A stretch of 64,000 nucleotides of DNA from Chloroflexota bacterium (GTDB lineage: Bacteria > Chloroflexota > Anaerolineae > UBA1429), in the NCBI GenBank assembly GCA_012719135.1, contig JAAYAW010000077.1, positions 62,001 to 126,000 of the forward strand. Reading direction: 5' to 3'. Positions 25,339 to 32,928 of this stretch are shown piece after piece. The translations under genes and the position numbers were made by a program. The notes beneath the pieces are model-generated. The model saw only the letters and a program-made list of their open reading frames with translations. It ran no database searches and was not told where the DNA came from. Position 1 is the first letter of the stretch. Each line of letters starts with the position of its first letter.

Positions 25339-25992
25339 ATGGATCTTTCGGGCCTGCCGTTTACTCTGGAAATCATGCTGCCGTCGGATATCCTGACAGT
25401 ATCTTCGATCGAGGGGCAGGTGTTCGCCACGCCATGGTCGGCGGAAGCCTATCTCCAGGAACTCCTGTACCACGTTGACGCCTATTACTACGTGCTCCGA
25501 TTCACCGACCGAAACGTCCTGGACGAACGCTATCCGCAGCGTCCCTGGGCGGGCACTCACGATCCTGCGTTGATTGGATACGGCGGGCTATGGCTCATCC
25601 TGGAGCAGGGCCACGTGAGTACCCTCGCCGTGCGGCCCTCGTGGCGCGGACGGGGCCTCGGCGAGTTGCTGTTCGCTTCTCTGGTGGAAAAGGCGATGGA
25701 TGTGGGCTGCGAGGAACTGACCCTTGAGGTTCGCATCACCAACCAGAGAGCACAGAACCTGTACGCCAAGTACGGCCTGCAAGTCACGGGCCGGCGCCCC
25801 CGATACTACCCCGATAATCAGGAGGACGCCTGGATCATGTCATCTCCCCCGTTGCATGGCTACGCCTATCGCGAGGCATTCGGCGAGCTGGTCGGGCAAC
25901 TGCGCAGCCGCCTGTTGTCGGAGCGCCAGACGATTCCAGAGTTGACGGCTTGCCAAAGAGGACGCGCACAGTCTCCGGATCAGCGGACGTGA
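25339..25992 (+). CDS. rimI: Ribosomal-protein-alanine N-acetyltransferase RimI-like
   Basis: A 217-residue GNAT acetyltransferase. The acetyl-CoA loop RPSWRGRGLGELL near residue 95 and the LEVRITNQRAQNLYAKYGL segment are typical of RimI, which acetylates the N terminus of ribosomal protein S18; tsaB neighbours are usual for it. It is longer than the ~150-residue enzymes, with an insert around YYYVLRFTDRNVLDERYPQ and a C-terminal tail of about 40 residues after DAWIM, so the exact substrate is less certain. Confidence 0.85.
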   Translation: MDLSGLPFTLEIMLPSDILTVSSIEGQVFATPWSAEAYLQELLYHVDAYYYVLRFTDRNVLDERYPQRPWAGTHDPALIGYGGLWLILEQGHVSTLAVRPSWRGRGLGELLFASLVEKAMDVGCEELTLEVRITNQRAQNLYAKYGLQVTGRRPRYYPDNQEDAWIMSSPPLHGYAYREAFGELVGQLRSRLLSERQTIPELTACQRGRAQSPDQRT

Positions 25993-26003
25993 GCGGCACC
26001 GAT

Positions 26004-26771
26004 ATGGGTCGCCACACGATTCTTGTCACAAACGATGATGGCATCGCGGCCCCCGGCCTCCGGGTGCTGGCCTCCGCGTTGAGTGATCTGGGAGATCTGG
26101 TAATCATTGCCCCTGAGCACAACTGGTCCGCATCTGGACACTCAAAGACGATGCACAAACCGCTCCGCCTGACGCCCGCCCATCTGGCCGACGGCAGGCC
26201 CGCGATGGCTGCCAGCGGATCACCATCGGATTGTGTCGCCCTGGCGCTCCTGGGAGCCATTGAGGAACGCCCCTCTTTGGTGATCTCGGGCATCAATCAG
26301 GGCGCAAACGTCGGCTCTGACCTGACCTACTCGGGCACGGTCTCAGCGGCCATGGAGGCGGTGATCGCTGGCATTGGCGCAATTGCGGTGTCCCTCGACA
26401 GCTATGATAGCCAGGAGTTCAGCCCGGCTGCCGTCTTCGCCGCACAGCTGGCCCGACGGATGCTATCCGAGCGGTTGGCTCGGCCGTTACTGCTAAACGT
26501 CAATGTGCCGGCCCTTTCAGATGAGGAGATCCGGGGCGTGCAGATAACGCGCCTTGGGAAGAGGGTATACCAAGACGAGCTGGTTCACCGCGCCGACCCG
26601 CGCGGACGGTCGTACTACTGGATCGGAGGAGACCCGCCAGAAGGCATTCCCGAGAAGGGGACGGACATCGGCGCACTGAGTGAGGGGCAAATCTCCATCA
26701 CGCCTGTAACGCTGGATCTGACGGACAAAGAGGGGATGGATACGCTCCGAGGGTGGAACCTGCGATTCTAG
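26004..26771 (+). CDS. surE: 5'/3'-nucleotidase SurE
   Basis: A 255-residue metal-dependent nucleoside monophosphate phosphatase. ILVTNDDGI (metal-binding DD), the APEHNWSASGHSKT stretch, GSPSDCVALAL and SGINQGANVGSDLTYSGTVSAAMEA are all family signatures. ATG 26004 gives the normal SurE start (MGRHTILVTNDDG). A GTG at 25989 that overlaps the rimI stop (GTGA) would add five residues and would couple the two genes. Confidence 0.94.
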   Translation: MGRHTILVTNDDGIAAPGLRVLASALSDLGDLVIIAPEHNWSASGHSKTMHKPLRLTPAHLADGRPAMAASGSPSDCVALALLGAIEERPSLVISGINQGANVGSDLTYSGTVSAAMEAVIAGIGAIAVSLDSYDSQEFSPAAVFAAQLARRMLSERLARPLLLNVNVPALSDEEIRGVQITRLGKRVYQDELVHRADPRGRSYYWIGGDPPEGIPEKGTDIGALSEGQISITPVTLDLTDKEGMDTLRGWNLRF

Positions 26772-26807
26772 AGCGTTGGATGGGCGACGGGCTCCAGGCG
26801 CCCCCGC

Positions 26808-27011
26808 TCAGGGTGTAGGTGCAGACGGGCCGCCACAGAGACGCATCAGTGTGGCGATAGCCGCCGCAACCAGGGTAAGGTACACCCACAGCTTCCCGCT
26901 GCGTGGCTCTTGCCGTCTCTTGGGCGGCTCTGGCCGGGGCAGGGGCTTATCACACCGCCAGCAGACCCGACGGTCCTCCGGGTTGTACACTCCACAGTAT
27001 GGGCACTCCAC
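26808..27011 (-). CDS. Small zinc-ribbon protein with one C-terminal helix
   Basis: A 67-residue protein. Its start VECPYCGVYNPEDRRVCWRC gives a CxxC-(n)-CxxC zinc ribbon, followed by a proline-rich basic linker and one transmembrane helix (LWVYLTLVAAAIATLMRL). The function is unknown; it is probably membrane-anchored with a cytoplasmic zinc ribbon. GTG 27011 is chosen because GAGGAGGG lies seven bases upstream. The longer frame from ATG 27050 would put that ribosome site inside the gene. Confidence 0.65.
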   Translation of the reverse strand: MECPYCGVYNPEDRRVCWRCDKPLPRPEPPKRRQEPRSGKLWVYLTLVAAAIATLMRLCGGPSAPTP

Positions 27012-27099
27012 CGTCTGACCCTCCTCTCGCTTCCTCCTTGACTCTAGCAACTATAGCGCTCCCCGCTCGCAGGGTACAAGCTGGACGCGCTCACACCCA

Positions 27100-27128
27100 T
27101 TGGCCGTCCCCTGCCGCTGTGCTATAAT
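27100..27128 (+). promoter_or_regulatory. Promoter for the DUF151 nuclease/dnaB unit
   Basis: TTGGCC (27100-27105), a 17-bp spacer and a perfect TATAAT (27123-27128). The predicted start lies near 27135, at an ATG (27137) that opens an 11-codon frame ending in the start of the next gene. Confidence 0.65.
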
Positions 27129-27136
27129 CCGGGCCG

Positions 27137-27172
27137 ATGAACACCCCCGGGGACCAGAGGATCAGGATCTGA
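27137..27172 (+). CDS. Putative 11-residue leader peptide
   Basis: ATG 27137 lies eight bases after the TATAAT box, so it would be at or within two bases of the 5' end of the transcript. It encodes MNTPGDQRIRI, and its TGA (27170-27172) overlaps the ATG of the DUF151 gene (TGATG). This suggests a leaderless leader peptide that couples translation to the downstream gene. The evidence is positional only. Confidence 0.35.
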   Translation: MNTPGDQRIRI

Positions 27173-27672
27173 TGATCGAGCTCGAGGTCTACTCAGTACT
27201 GTATAGTCTGTTGTCGCGCCACCGTGTCGTCTTGCTCAAGGAGACCAATGGCAAGCGCTACTTGCCTATCTGGATCGGCCAACACGAGTCGGAAGCCATC
27301 GCCATGCATCTGCAGGGGGCCTCGGTGCCCAGGCCGCTCACACACGATCTCCTGACGTCAATCATCACCCAGCTTGGGGCGCACCTTGACTATGTTCTCG
27401 TGAATGATCTTGTGAATGGCACTTTCTATGCACGGCTCGCGTTGACGCACCCCTCGGGGCTGACGTTGATCGATTCTCGGCCGAGCGACGCGATCGCACT
27501 GGCTGTCCGTTTGGGCGCGCCGATATACGCCGAGCCCGACGTCTTGATCAAAGCGGGGATCGTGCCCTCTCCCGATATCCGACCACAGCATGACGGCGGC
27601 ATCGATGGTCTGGATGTATTCCGTGATTTCGTCGATGCCCTTAGCCTGGACGAGGATGAGCCAGAAGAGTGA
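27172..27672 (+). CDS. Bifunctional nuclease family protein (DUF151)
   Basis: A 166-residue protein of the DUF151/bifunctional nuclease family. [38 protein letters not shown] and [19 protein letters not shown] are the conserved blocks. Some members show RNase/DNase activity; the cellular role is unclear. The acidic tail (DEDEPEE) is typical. ATG 27172 follows AGGATCTG, a weak ribosome site, and overlaps the stop of the putative leader peptide. It is seven bases before dnaB and so part of the replication operon transcript. Confidence 0.9.
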   Translation: MIELEVYSVLYSLLSRHRVVLLKETNGKRYLPIWIGQHESEAIAMHLQGASVPRPLTHDLLTSIITQLGAHLDYVLVNDLVNGTFYARLALTHPSGLTLIDSRPSDAIALAVRLGAPIYAEPDVLIKAGIVPSPDIRPQHDGGIDGLDVFRDFVDALSLDEDEPEE

Positions 27673-27679
27673 CACGCTG

Positions 27680-29047
27680 ATGGTTGATCGACTACCTCCT
27701 CAGAACATCGAAGCCGAACAGTCCGTCCTCGGCAGCCTTCTCATCGATCCGGATGCGGTCATCAAGATCGCACCCTTCCTTCAGCCCGAGGACTTTTACC
27801 GCGAGACCCATGGGATTATCTATGCAGCCATCCTGGGTCTGCACGAGCGTCGGCTGCCGGCCGACTTTATCACGCTCGTGGACGAACTCACGCGCCAGGG
27901 TCAGATCGAGGTGATCGGCGGCGCAAGCTATCTGACATCGCTCATCAACAGCGTGCCGACATCGATCCACGTCGAGCACTATGCGCACATTGTTGAGCGA
28001 AGCGCCATCATGCGGCGCCTGATCACCGCCGCTGGCGAGATCGCGGCCCTGGCCTATCGCGATCAGGGGGAGACCGACGAGGTCATTGATCAGGCTGAAC
28101 AGATCCTCTTTGAGGTCTCCCACCGGCGTGTGAGCAAGTCACTCGTTCCCATGAAGGAAATCGTTCGCCAGTACTATGAGAGGATCGAGTTCCTGGTTGA
28201 GCACCAGGATGAGACGATGGGCGTCCCCACCGGGTTTGCGGATCTCGATCGTCTCATGGGAGGGCTGCAACCTTCGGATCTGATCATCATTGCCTCGCGC
28301 CCGGGCGTGGGCAAGAGCAGCCTGGCCCTGACCATCGCCGCCAACGCAGCGGTAAGGCACGGCTCGGTTGTGGCCCTGTTCACGCTGGAGATGGCCTCAG
28401 AGCAACTCGTGCAACGCCTCATTTCCGCGCGCACCGGCATTGATGCCCAGCGTCTGCGCCTGGGCCGCATCGCCGACATGGAGTGGGAGCAGTTCACTCA
28501 GGCCAGCAGTGTGCTCTCTGAGGCTACGATATTCATCGACGACACGCCTTCGCCCACACCGATGGAGATTCGGACCAAAGCGCGCCGCCTAGCCGCCGAG
28601 TACGATCTGGATCTGATCATCATCGACTACCTGCAGCTCATGCAGGCAGGCACACGCCAGAATGAGAACCGGGTACAAGAGATATCCTACATCTCCCGTG
28701 CCCTGAAAGGCCTCGCCCGCGAACTGGACGTTCCTGTGGTGGCCCTGTCGCAGCTGTCCCGTGCCGTCGAGAGCCGCCAGGACAGACGCCCGATCCTTTC
28801 GGACCTTCGCGAAAGCGGCTCGATCGAGCAGGATGCAGACGTCGTCATGTTTATCTACCGGGACGAGATGTACAATGAGGATACCGATCGGGCCAATATC
28901 GCCGATATCATCGTAGCCAAGCACCGCAACGGCCCTCTGGATACGATCTCGTTGCGCTTTGATCCACATACCACTCAGTTCTCCAACCTCGATCTCCACG
29001 CCGTCGATGCGGACTTTTTCGGTGACGAGGATCTGATGCCGCTATGA
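27680..29047 (+). CDS. dnaB: Replicative DNA helicase DnaB
   Basis: A 455-residue hexameric replication-fork helicase of normal length. The N-terminal domain starts [19 protein letters not shown]. The RecA-like domain has Walker [13 protein letters not shown] near residue 213, [12 protein letters not shown] (motif H1a), Walker [26 protein letters not shown], and the arginine-finger/motif H4 stretch [18 protein letters not shown]. No intein is present. It overlaps the DnaD-like gene by ATGA and precedes two loader genes. Confidence 0.96.
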   Translation: MVDRLPPQNIEAEQSVLGSLLIDPDAVIKIAPFLQPEDFYRETHGIIYAAILGLHERRLPADFITLVDELTRQGQIEVIGGASYLTSLINSVPTSIHVEHYAHIVERSAIMRRLITAAGEIAALAYRDQGETDEVIDQAEQILFEVSHRRVSKSLVPMKEIVRQYYERIEFLVEHQDETMGVPTGFADLDRLMGGLQPSDLIIIASRPGVGKSSLALTIAANAAVRHGSVVALFTLEMASEQLVQRLISARTGIDAQRLRLGRIADMEWEQFTQASSVLSEATIFIDDTPSPTPMEIRTKARRLAAEYDLDLIIIDYLQLMQAGTRQNENRVQEISYISRALKGLARELDVPVVALSQLSRAVESRQDRRPILSDLRESGSIEQDADVVMFIYRDEMYNEDTDRANIADIIVAKHRNGPLDTISLRFDPHTTQFSNLDLHAVDADFFGDEDLMPL

Positions 29048-29739
29048 TCCCGTTTGTCGGGTTTCCCGCCGGCAAGACAGGTGTCACGCCAGTCCCTAAC
29101 CTCTTCTTCACCAGGCTTCTCGTGGACCTGCGGGATGCCGACGAGATCAAGTTGCTCTGCCTCATGTTCTACTACCTGAACCGACAGAAGGGCTACCCAC
29201 GGTACATGACGGTAGCCGAACTCGAGGGAGAGGGGACCGTTCTCTCAGCCCTGATGCAGCACGATGACGACACGGCGGAGGCCCTCGTTGAGCGGCTGCA
29301 CTCGACCGTGGAGCGGCTGGTCGCGCGCCGCATACTTTTGAGCGTGAGCGTGGCCGACGAGTCTGGAGAGACAATCTATCTCCTCGCGAATACGGAACAG
29401 GGAAGGGAAGCTCTCCGTCAGGTCACCGCCGGCGATCTCGTGTTAGAGCGGCGCGGTACGGTCAGTGAGCCCCACATTGAGACTCCCCGCCCGAACATAT
29501 TCGAGCTATACGAACAGAATATCGGCCTCCTGCAACCGCTTCTGTCAGAGGCCCTGCTCGAGGCAGAACGTGACTATCCCGCACAGTGGATCGAGGACGC
29601 CTTCCGCATCGCGGTGGAGAACAACGCTCGCAACTGGCGGTATATCGAGGCCATCTTGAGACGCTGGGAGATCGAGGGGCGAGGGCCGGAAGGACAGGAT
29701 AGACCGCACCATCGCGGACGTTCCCTGCGGCCAAAGTAA
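29044..29739 (+). CDS. DnaD domain-containing primosomal protein
   Basis: A 231-residue protein. The N-terminal ~115 residues look like a winged-helix region ([20 protein letters not shown]). Residues about 150-220 form a DnaD/DnaB-loader domain with the typical [19 protein letters not shown] and the [20 protein letters not shown] ending that contains the YxxxI element. In Firmicutes, DnaD remodels DNA during primosome assembly. Its position between dnaB and the helicase-loader gene, with 4-bp overlap to dnaB, fits this role. Confidence 0.85.
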   Translation: MIPFVGFPAGKTGVTPVPNLFFTRLLVDLRDADEIKLLCLMFYYLNRQKGYPRYMTVAELEGEGTVLSALMQHDDDTAEALVERLHSTVERLVARRILLSVSVADESGETIYLLANTEQGREALRQVTAGDLVLERRGTVSEPHIETPRPNIFELYEQNIGLLQPLLSEALLEAERDYPAQWIEDAFRIAVENNARNWRYIEAILRRWEIEGRGPEGQDRPHHRGRSLRPK

Positions 29740-29769
29740 GCGCCACCCTGCACATGAGAGCACATTTCA

Positions 29770-31098
29770 ATGACAGATAACCAGCAGGACAACAAACCAG
29801 TGGCGGTCTGCCCGCACTGCGGAGGTGCCGGGTTTGTCCGGGTACAGGTGCCCGTGGGACACCCCCTCTTTGGCAAGGCTGTACCGTGCATCTGCAAACG
29901 CCGCGAAATACGCCGGCGCAAGCTGGCCCGCCTCCTTGAGGACAGCAATCTCACGCATCTCCGGAACATGACCTTTGACTCGTTCGTCATCAGGCCGGAC
30001 GTATCCAATGAAGTACAGATGAGCCTGCACGATGCGGTTGGGCTTGCGCGTGAGTTCGCCGAACAGCCCCAGGGCTGGCTGCTATTTACCGGCGACTATG
30101 GTAGTGGCAAGACGCACCTCGCAGCCGCTATCGCCAACTGTCGCGTGGAACTCGGCGAGAATGCCCTCTTTGTCGTGGTGCCGGACCTGCTGGATTACCT
30201 GCGCAGCGCCTACGCGCCGAGCAGTCCTGCCACGTACGACGAGCGATTCGAGCAGGTGAGAAGTGTGGAGTTGCTGATCCTGGACGATCTGGGTACCCAG
30301 AACACGACGCCCTGGGCAGCGGAAAAGCTGTACCAAATCCTCAACTACCGCTACAACTCGGAACTGCCAACTGTCATCACCACCAACCAGAACCTTGCCG
30401 ATATGGATCAAAGACTCGCGTCGCGACTCAAGGATCAGTCGCTGGTTCGCACGGTGCCCATCTATGCCACGGACTCCCGCATCAAGGGGAACCAGGCTTT
30501 TGGTAGCCTCAGCCCCTATGGGCTGTACACCTTTGACAACTTTGCCCTGCGAGAGAAGGAACTATCCGCCGCCGAGTCACAGGCCCTGGGCGAGGCTGTT
30601 GTCACTCTCAAGAGCTGGGCCGAACACCCGCTGAACTGGCTCATGCTCCGGGGCGCTTACGGCGTCGGCAAGACTCACCTCGCAGCGGCAGTTGCCAACC
30701 GTGTGGCGACGAACGGTATGAGTGTGCTCTTTGTGGTGGTATCCGACCTCCTCGACCATCTACGGGCCACCTACCAGCCGAATAGCCCCGTCTCTTACGA
30801 TCAGCGCTTTAACGAGGTCCGCAGGGCCCGCCTGCTCGTTCTCGATGACCTCGGGGCTCAAAATGCCACGCCCTGGGCGGAAGAGAAGCTGTTCCAGATC
30901 CTCAACTATCGCTACGTGAGTCGCCTGGCTACCGTACTCACCGTATCCAATGCGAGCTGGGAGGCCTTGGATGAGCGCCTGCAGAGCAGGCTGATGGATG
31001 GCGACGTCTGCAAGACGATCGCCATCGAGGTGCCGACCTATCGCGGCGCGGGGCAGGCGCGGCCCGAGCCGCGGCGCTCCACCCGCAGGCGCTACTAG
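29770..31098 (+). CDS. DnaC-like helicase loader with two tandem AAA+ domains
   Basis: A 442-residue protein made of a zinc-finger-like N terminus (CPHCGGAG near 14-21, CIC near 42) and two consecutive DnaC/DnaI-type ATPase domains. The first has Walker A GDYGSGKTH near residue 108 and Walker B LLILDDLGTQ. The second has GAYGVGKTH near 295 and LLVLDDLGAQ. The two copies are similar over their whole length (compare PWAAEKLYQILNYRY with PWAEEKLFQILNYRY), so this is an internal duplication; a usual loader has one ATPase domain. It follows dnaB and dnaD and probably loads DnaB onto origin or fork DNA. Confidence 0.88.
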   Translation: MTDNQQDNKPVAVCPHCGGAGFVRVQVPVGHPLFGKAVPCICKRREIRRRKLARLLEDSNLTHLRNMTFDSFVIRPDVSNEVQMSLHDAVGLAREFAEQPQGWLLFTGDYGSGKTHLAAAIANCRVELGENALFVVVPDLLDYLRSAYAPSSPATYDERFEQVRSVELLILDDLGTQNTTPWAAEKLYQILNYRYNSELPTVITTNQNLADMDQRLASRLKDQSLVRTVPIYATDSRIKGNQAFGSLSPYGLYTFDNFALREKELSAAESQALGEAVVTLKSWAEHPLNWLMLRGAYGVGKTHLAAAVANRVATNGMSVLFVVVSDLLDHLRATYQPNSPVSYDQRFNEVRRARLLVLDDLGAQNATPWAEEKLFQILNYRYVSRLATVLTVSNASWEALDERLQSRLMDGDVCKTIAIEVPTYRGAGQARPEPRRSTRRRY

Positions 31099-31149
31099 GG
31101 AGAGCCCTGCCGGTGGCGACCATCAGCGGAGCCCCTCTATGGACACACC

Positions 31150-32928
31150 ATGCAATTTGTCATGCTGGATCCTCCTGCTATGAGTGACGGCTCCCTGCCA
31201 ACCCCCACGAGGTCGTCTGTCACGGGCGGCAGTCGGCTACCGGGCGCGATTGCGCTTGCGGCGGCGCTCGTCATTATCGCCATCGCCATCTGGGGCGACC
31301 TGCCCGCTTCGGTCTCCGCAAGCTTGGCTTCGCTCACAGGCGAGGAAGATCTCTGGGAGCAGATCAAGGGCACTGGCGCTCTCGCATTGCTCTCGCTCCA
31401 GGGAGCGATCGAGACCGAGCCGCTCACGCCCATGAAGCACTCGGGCCTCTCCCCGTACGGCATCAACACCTTCCTCGAGCAGGAGGCGGAACTCGAGAAG
31501 GTGGAGCGGTCTCTCCGGATGATCGCGGATGCCGGCTTTGCGTGGATTCGTCAGGAATTCCCCTGGGAAGACATCGAGATCTCCGCCAAGGGAGACTACT
31601 GGGATCACCGTTGGGATCGCAATGCCTGGGAGAAATACGATCGCATCGTCGAGCTTGCCAGAGCTCACGGCCTCGAGATTATCGCTCGCCTGGATAATCC
31701 CCCCGCCTGGTCGCGGTCGGTGGGAAACGCAGCCGGGTGGACGCTCGCGCCTCCTGACGACTATCAGGACTATGGCGACTATGTGTACGCCGTCGTCAGC
31801 CGATACCGGGGCCAAATCAGGTATTACCAGATCTGGAACGAGCCAAACATATACCCCGAATGGGGTGATCAGCCGGTCAGCCCAGAGTCCTACGTCAAGC
31901 TTCTTCAGATTGCCTATCGTCGGGCAAAGGAAGCCGATCCGGATTGCGTGATCGTCGCCGCCGGGCTCGCACAGACCCTGGAGACCGGTCCGCGCAATCT
32001 CAGCGATCTGGAGTACCTGCAACGCATGTATGCGGCTGGAGCCAAGGGCTACTTTGACGTCATGGGAGCGATGGTCTACGGCCTGTGGACCGGCCCTACG
32101 GACAGGCGCACATCGCCCGAGCGCACGAACTTTGGCCGCGTTCGCCTGCTGAGGGAGATCATGGTTGCGAACGCAGACGCGGATATTCCGATCTGGGCCA
32201 CCGAGGTGGGCTGGAATGCGGTCCCCGCGGACTTTGAGGGCACCGCCGTCTACGGGCGCACCACCGAGCGTAAGCAGGCCGAGTATGCCGTGAAAGCCTA
32301 CGAGAGAGCCGCCACCGAGTGGCCATGGCTTGGCGTCATGAACTACTGGTTCTTCCGTCGCCCATCCGATGCTGAACGCGATCAGTCCTGGTACTATTTT
32401 CGTATGGTCGAGCCCGACTTTACCCCCTTACCTGTTTACGGCTCCATGCTGGACCTTATGCAACGCCCGCCTGCGGTTCACTACGGGTACCACCAGGAGG
32501 ACCACTGGGCGCTGCATTACGACGGCGAGTGGAACAAAGGTGAGTCTGACGCGGCGGTTCTGGGATCATTCCGCACAGGCGAGCCCGGCGCCGAGCTTCT
32601 GTTCACGTTCGAGGGATCGGGGCTCGACCTGGTTGCCCTGGATCCGGACAGCGTTGACGGGCTGCAGGTCACCCTCGACGGGAGACTGGTGAGGGGTCTG
32701 GAGCCGGGCCGGGCACCATCGAATGACGCTCCGACGATACGGGTAGCCTCTCGGCTCAGAACGGGCACTCACACGGTGCATGTCACCGTGCTCTCTGGGC
32801 GTCTCCCTCTGGATGGTATCGTGGTCTACCAAGAGAGCAGCCTTGTCACCTACGCCATTCCGGCCGCCCTGGCTGCTCTGGCCGGTGCAGCCCTGGCGAT
32901 CTGGTTGCGCGCCAGGAGTCGCTCGTGA
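31150..32928 (+). CDS. Membrane-anchored glycosidase-like TIM-barrel protein (GH39/GH5-like)
   Basis: A 592-residue protein with an N-terminal transmembrane helix (about 28-48), an extracellular TIM barrel (about 95-445), a beta-rich domain and a second C-terminal helix before RARSRS. The barrel keeps the two clan GH-A glutamates: IWNEPN (acid/base, E231) and ATEVGW (nucleophile, E352). The substrate is unknown. Start choice is uncertain: ATG 31150, 31162 and 31180 are all in frame and none has a strong ribosome site. The stop overlaps the GTG of the next gene (GTGA), which links it to a membrane glycosyltransferase and suggests surface-glycan processing. Confidence 0.7.
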   Translation: MQFVMLDPPAMSDGSLPTPTRSSVTGGSRLPGAIALAAALVIIAIAIWGDLPASVSASLASLTGEEDLWEQIKGTGALALLSLQGAIETEPLTPMKHSGLSPYGINTFLEQEAELEKVERSLRMIADAGFAWIRQEFPWEDIEISAKGDYWDHRWDRNAWEKYDRIVELARAHGLEIIARLDNPPAWSRSVGNAAGWTLAPPDDYQDYGDYVYAVVSRYRGQIRYYQIWNEPNIYPEWGDQPVSPESYVKLLQIAYRRAKEADPDCVIVAAGLAQTLETGPRNLSDLEYLQRMYAAGAKGYFDVMGAMVYGLWTGPTDRRTSPERTNFGRVRLLREIMVANADADIPIWATEVGWNAVPADFEGTAVYGRTTERKQAEYAVKAYERAATEWPWLGVMNYWFFRRPSDAERDQSWYYFRMVEPDFTPLPVYGSMLDLMQRPPAVHYGYHQEDHWALHYDGEWNKGESDAAVLGSFRTGEPGAELLFTFEGSGLDLVALDPDSVDGLQVTLDGRLVRGLEPGRAPSNDAPTIRVASRLRTGTHTVHVTVLSGRLPLDGIVVYQESSLVTYAIPAALAALAGAALAIWLRARSRS

